This document shows positions 31,176-33,155 of a stretch of DNA of 33,155 nt, in pieces. Under the pieces are notes generated by a model that saw only the letters and a list, made by a program, of their open reading frames with translations, was not told where the DNA came from and searched no databases. Positions within the stretch are counted from its first letter, which is position 1. Each line of letters begins with the position of its first letter. Where the stretch lies: the NCBI GenBank assembly GCA_964567785.1, contig CAZMOK010000030.1, positions 1 through 33,155 on the forward strand. The letters are read 5' to 3'. The translations under genes and the position numbers were made by a program. This DNA is from CAZMOK01 sp964567785 (GTDB lineage Bacteria > Bacteroidota > Bacteroidia > Bacteroidales > JAGOPY01).

Positions 31176-31637
31176 TCAATCTGCCTTAGTCTTAGCAGAG
31201 AATTCTTCCCTGTAATACTTTATGGGCGCAAGAAGGAAACCGTAATTATAATGTGCATGAGGCTTGTGATGATCTTCATGCGCCTTCAGGGTGGCCCTCA
31301 GGTATTTGTTCTCCATTCTTCCCAGTTTGATCCGCTGGTGCACATATACATCATGAAACAGAAAGTAGGCCAGTCCGTAAGCGGCTATTCCTATTCCAAA
31401 ATAGAAAAGGAACCAGATCTCTCTGCTCAACCCGAAATACATGGCAAGGAAAGCCGGGATCGCAAAAATTACGGCGAAGAGATCGTTGTATTCAAACTTC
31501 CTGCCATCCCTGATATGATGATCTTTATGAAGGACCCACAAAAATCCATGCATTACGTACTTATGGGAGAACCAGGCCACGAATTCCATAAAAAGGAAAC
31601 CGGCTATGATGAAAAGTGCTGCGAAGTACCAGGCCAT
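31176..31637 (-). CDS. crtZ: Beta-carotene hydroxylase (fatty acid hydroxylase superfamily)
   Basis: A 153-residue membrane di-iron enzyme that adds 3-hydroxyl groups to the beta-rings of beta-carotene to make zeaxanthin. All histidine clusters of the family are present: H25-x4-H30 (HKYVMH), H37/H40/H41 (HKDHH), H95/H100 (HDVYVH) and H120/H123/H124 (HEDHH), followed by KPHAHYNYGFLLAP. Four hydrophobic stretches fit the family topology. It is close to bacterial CrtZ in length. No other carotenoid gene is in the window. A -7 box TATATTTG (complement of 31660-31667) gives a leader of about 15 bases. A consensus promoter on the other strand points into its 3' end. Confidence 0.93.
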   Translation of the reverse strand: MAWYFAALFIIAGFLFMEFVAWFSHKYVMHGFLWVLHKDHHIRDGRKFEYNDLFAVIFAIPAFLAMYFGLSREIWFLFYFGIGIAAYGLAYFLFHDVYVHQRIKLGRMENKYLRATLKAHEDHHKPHAHYNYGFLLAPIKYYREEFSAKTKAD

Positions 31638-31659
31638 AACTTTTGAGTTTTAACAGACA

Positions 31660-31667
31660 CAAATATA
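31660..31667 (-). promoter_or_regulatory. -7 box of crtZ
   Basis: The minus strand reads TATATTTG, an exact TAnnTTTG match 23 bases before the ATG. No TTG is seen at -33. Confidence 0.45.
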
Positions 31668-31720
31668 ATAATTAGATGGATACTTAATACTTTAACAGTT
31701 GAGGGCGGGAAATGTTAATT

Positions 31721-31867
<147 letters not shown>

Positions 31868-31949
31868 CCAGCAACCAACACCTACTTTACAATAAGGACA
31901 ATTTGACAATTGAGGCAATTTAAACCCGAACATACAAACACCTCAACTG

Positions 31950-31970
31950 TTGCCTTAAGGCGATTTTTTT
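31950..31970 (+). terminator. Terminator-like hairpin
   Basis: TTGCC (31950-31954), loop TTAA, GGCGA (31959-31963), then seven T bases. A five-pair stem with one T-G wobble. It would end plus-strand transcripts arriving from the left, including a possible crtZ antisense RNA. Confidence 0.45.
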
Positions 31971-31980
31971 CCTATCTTTA
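31950..31980 (+). promoter_or_regulatory. Possible promoter of the C39-like gene
   Basis: TTG (31950-31952), 20 bases, then TATCTTTA (31973-31980; one mismatch). The start near 31987 would give a leader of about 129 bases. It overlaps the terminator-like hairpin, so the two calls compete in part. Confidence 0.35.
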
Positions 31981-32064
31981 TTATCGAAAAGAGAAGCCAT
32001 TAATTTCTTGCCAACTATTCTGACCAAGTACTTCTGCCGGATCTTAGCTTAACCCGAAATCATT

Positions 32065-32084
32065 AGGCCTTTATGGTCTTTTTT
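32065..32084 (+). promoter_or_regulatory. Small hairpin with T-tract in the leader of the C39-like gene
   Basis: AGGCC (32065-32069), loop TTTAT, GGTCT (32075-32079, one G-T pair) and five further T bases, 31 bases before the ATG. It looks like a weak attenuator, but the stem is short and may be chance. Confidence 0.25.
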
Positions 32085-32115
32085 AATTCCATGATTGAAC
32101 CAAAAACCAATTAGA

Positions 32116-33155
32116 ATGAATTCTTATTTCAGACTTATGCTGCTTACATGCGTGTTTCTTGCATGTTTTCAATCACTGTCTTTCCCGCAAGTAAAACATC
32201 CCTATGCTGACAACATAGTTGATACTGTTTATGCCGGGGATGGCAGGATTGCCTATGGTATAATTATTCCCGGCAAGCCACCGGAAAATATTACCGGACC
32301 ACTGGCAGAGTATACAAGGAGTTCAGTCCAGTTACAGACTGTTCCGGCATTTAACTGGTGTTTTGGCTGTACCGCAACATCAGCGGCTATGGCAGCGGGC
32401 TATTACGACAACCAGGGTTATCCTAATATGTACGACGGACCGACCAATAACGGGGTAATGCCCATGACAAATGCGGCCTGGTCGGATACGGTAATAAGTG
32501 GTGAAACCCGGCACCGGTGCCCATTAAGTGCAACCGGCATAGGCCTTGATGGCAGGACGACAAGGGGGCATATTGAAGATTACTGGGAGTCCTATGGCTC
32601 CCCGGGACCTGATCCCTGGGAGGATAACGGATGGACCGAGCACACCCACGAGGACTGTACAGGCGACTTTATGAAAACAAACCAATGGGTAAACCCGGGT
32701 GAAGGGTTTAATACGGACGCGTCTACAACTATCTATACCTGGAATGACGGAAGCCCTATGACAGCAACCGATTTGGAGAATGAGAACATAGATGATTATG
32801 ACGGGGGATATGGACTGAAATTATTCTATGAATCAAGGGGTTATACAGTTACCACCTTATTCAACCAGAAGATTGATGAGTTGGGACTTACCTATGGATA
32901 TACCTTTGAACAATACTGCGATGAAATAGACGCCGGCAGGCCTGTGTTGATTCACGTAACCGACCATACTATGCTTGGTTATGGGTATAACGATGATGGT
33001 GGTAACGAAATCATATACCTCCATGATACCTGGGACTGGCTGGACCACGAGATGGAATGGGGAGGGTCGTACCTCGACACCGGCCTGGATCATTATGCGG
33101 TTACGGTTTGTGAACTGCAGGCTTCAGATATCAATGTCTGGACCGGTGATTACAA
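32116..33155 (+). CDS. Secreted C39-like cysteine peptidase, 3' end outside window
   Basis: An incomplete gene: 346 codons are visible and the frame is open to the window edge. The ATG at 32116 starts a signal peptide (MNSYFRLMLLTCVFLACFQSL, cleavage near residue 22-25). Papain-like C39 features follow: nucleophile Cys85 in FNWCFGCTATSAAMAAGYY, His284 in TDHTMLGYGYND, and Asp304 in LHDTWD. The spacing fits the C39_2 family of secreted peptidases or deconjugases rather than the bacteriocin-transporter type. A region between (about 110-250) is rich in Asn, Gly, Trp and Asp. Given its neighbours, a T9SS sorting domain may lie in the missing part, but this cannot be seen. Substrate unknown. Confidence 0.8.
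   Translation, partial: MNSYFRLMLLTCVFLACFQSLSFPQVKHPYADNIVDTVYAGDGRIAYGIIIPGKPPENITGPLAEYTRSSVQLQTVPAFNWCFGCTATSAAMAAGYYDNQGYPNMYDGPTNNGVMPMTNAAWSDTVISGETRHRCPLSATGIGLDGRTTRGHIEDYWESYGSPGPDPWEDNGWTEHTHEDCTGDFMKTNQWVNPGEGFNTDASTTIYTWNDGSPMTATDLENENIDDYDGGYGLKLFYESRGYTVTTLFNQKIDELGLTYGYTFEQYCDEIDAGRPVLIHVTDHTMLGYGYNDDGGNEIIYLHDTWDWLDHEMEWGGSYLDTGLDHYAVTVCELQASDINVWTGDY

Noticed and set aside
31170..31646. A 158-codon plus-strand reading frame opposite crtZ, close after a consensus promoter
   Set aside because: It mirrors crtZ, whose histidine motifs on the minus strand are unmistakable. The plus-strand product has no family-like features, so any transcript is more likely antisense RNA.
32857..33093. 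Minus-strand reading frame of 78 codons at the right end
   Set aside because: It lies opposite the catalytic His/Asp segment of the C39-like gene, which is the real frame.

Overview
The window is chromosomal DNA of a Bacteroidota bacterium, most likely a marine or sediment Bacteroidales/Marinilabiliales-type lineage (the lineage is inference). The phylum call rests on a type IX secretion (T9SS) sorting domain, a TonB-dependent receptor with a carboxypeptidase-like N-terminal extension, a lipoprotein with a Lys/poly-Asp surface-export signature, DUF4301, a Bacteroidota-type TamB, and repeated TAnnTTTG -7 promoter boxes with TTTG about 18-19 bases upstream. I see no prophage, insertion sequence, CRISPR array or plasmid gene.

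Layout. 1-5.5 kb: tsaD (minus) diverges from a large tamB. 5.5-14 kb (plus): a T9SS cargo protein, an AddA/RecB-like helicase-nuclease, a tricorn-like S41 peptidase, then pdxH. 14-20 kb (minus): a leucine-rich-repeat protein, a TonB-dependent receptor, a beta-helix surface lipoprotein and a PhoB-like response regulator. This reads as a regulated outer-membrane uptake module in which a beta-helix lipoprotein takes the place of SusD. 20-23 kb (minus): a PutP-like sodium symporter and a DUF4301 protein. 23.3-27.1 kb (plus): tRNA-Leu(GAG), tRNA-Leu(CAG), a 903-residue exported helical protein of unknown function, and pepE, probably one transcript. 27.2-33.2 kb: a 55-residue two-helix membrane protein after a nucleoside deaminase, an exported protein with two SusE/F-like repeats and an IPLSNW membrane tail, tRNA-Arg(UCU), an alpha/beta hydrolase with a helical tail, a zinc-ribbon protein, crtZ, and the start of a C39-like secreted cysteine peptidase cut by the window edge.

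The most unusual signal is not a gene. At least seven intergenic sites carry degenerate tandem repeats with different sequences but the same 7-base period (1-28, 13186-13220, 21501-21573, 23398-23495, 27197-27231, 28853-28955, 31721-31867). Several start exactly on the stop codon of the gene before them. Nearly every unit holds a TGA, TAG or TAA on one strand, so three units close all three frames. One array forms a long inverted repeat between two tRNA-Leu genes. Heptameric repeats are known from cyanobacteria (STRR elements); I know of no functional account in Bacteroidota.

Other leads are a consensus promoter firing antisense to crtZ with a terminator-like hairpin beyond it, a cluster of TGTTA/TAACA half-sites between the response regulator and the lipoprotein gene, a strong hairpin between lipoprotein and receptor genes, and a tamB that seems to lack an ATG start.
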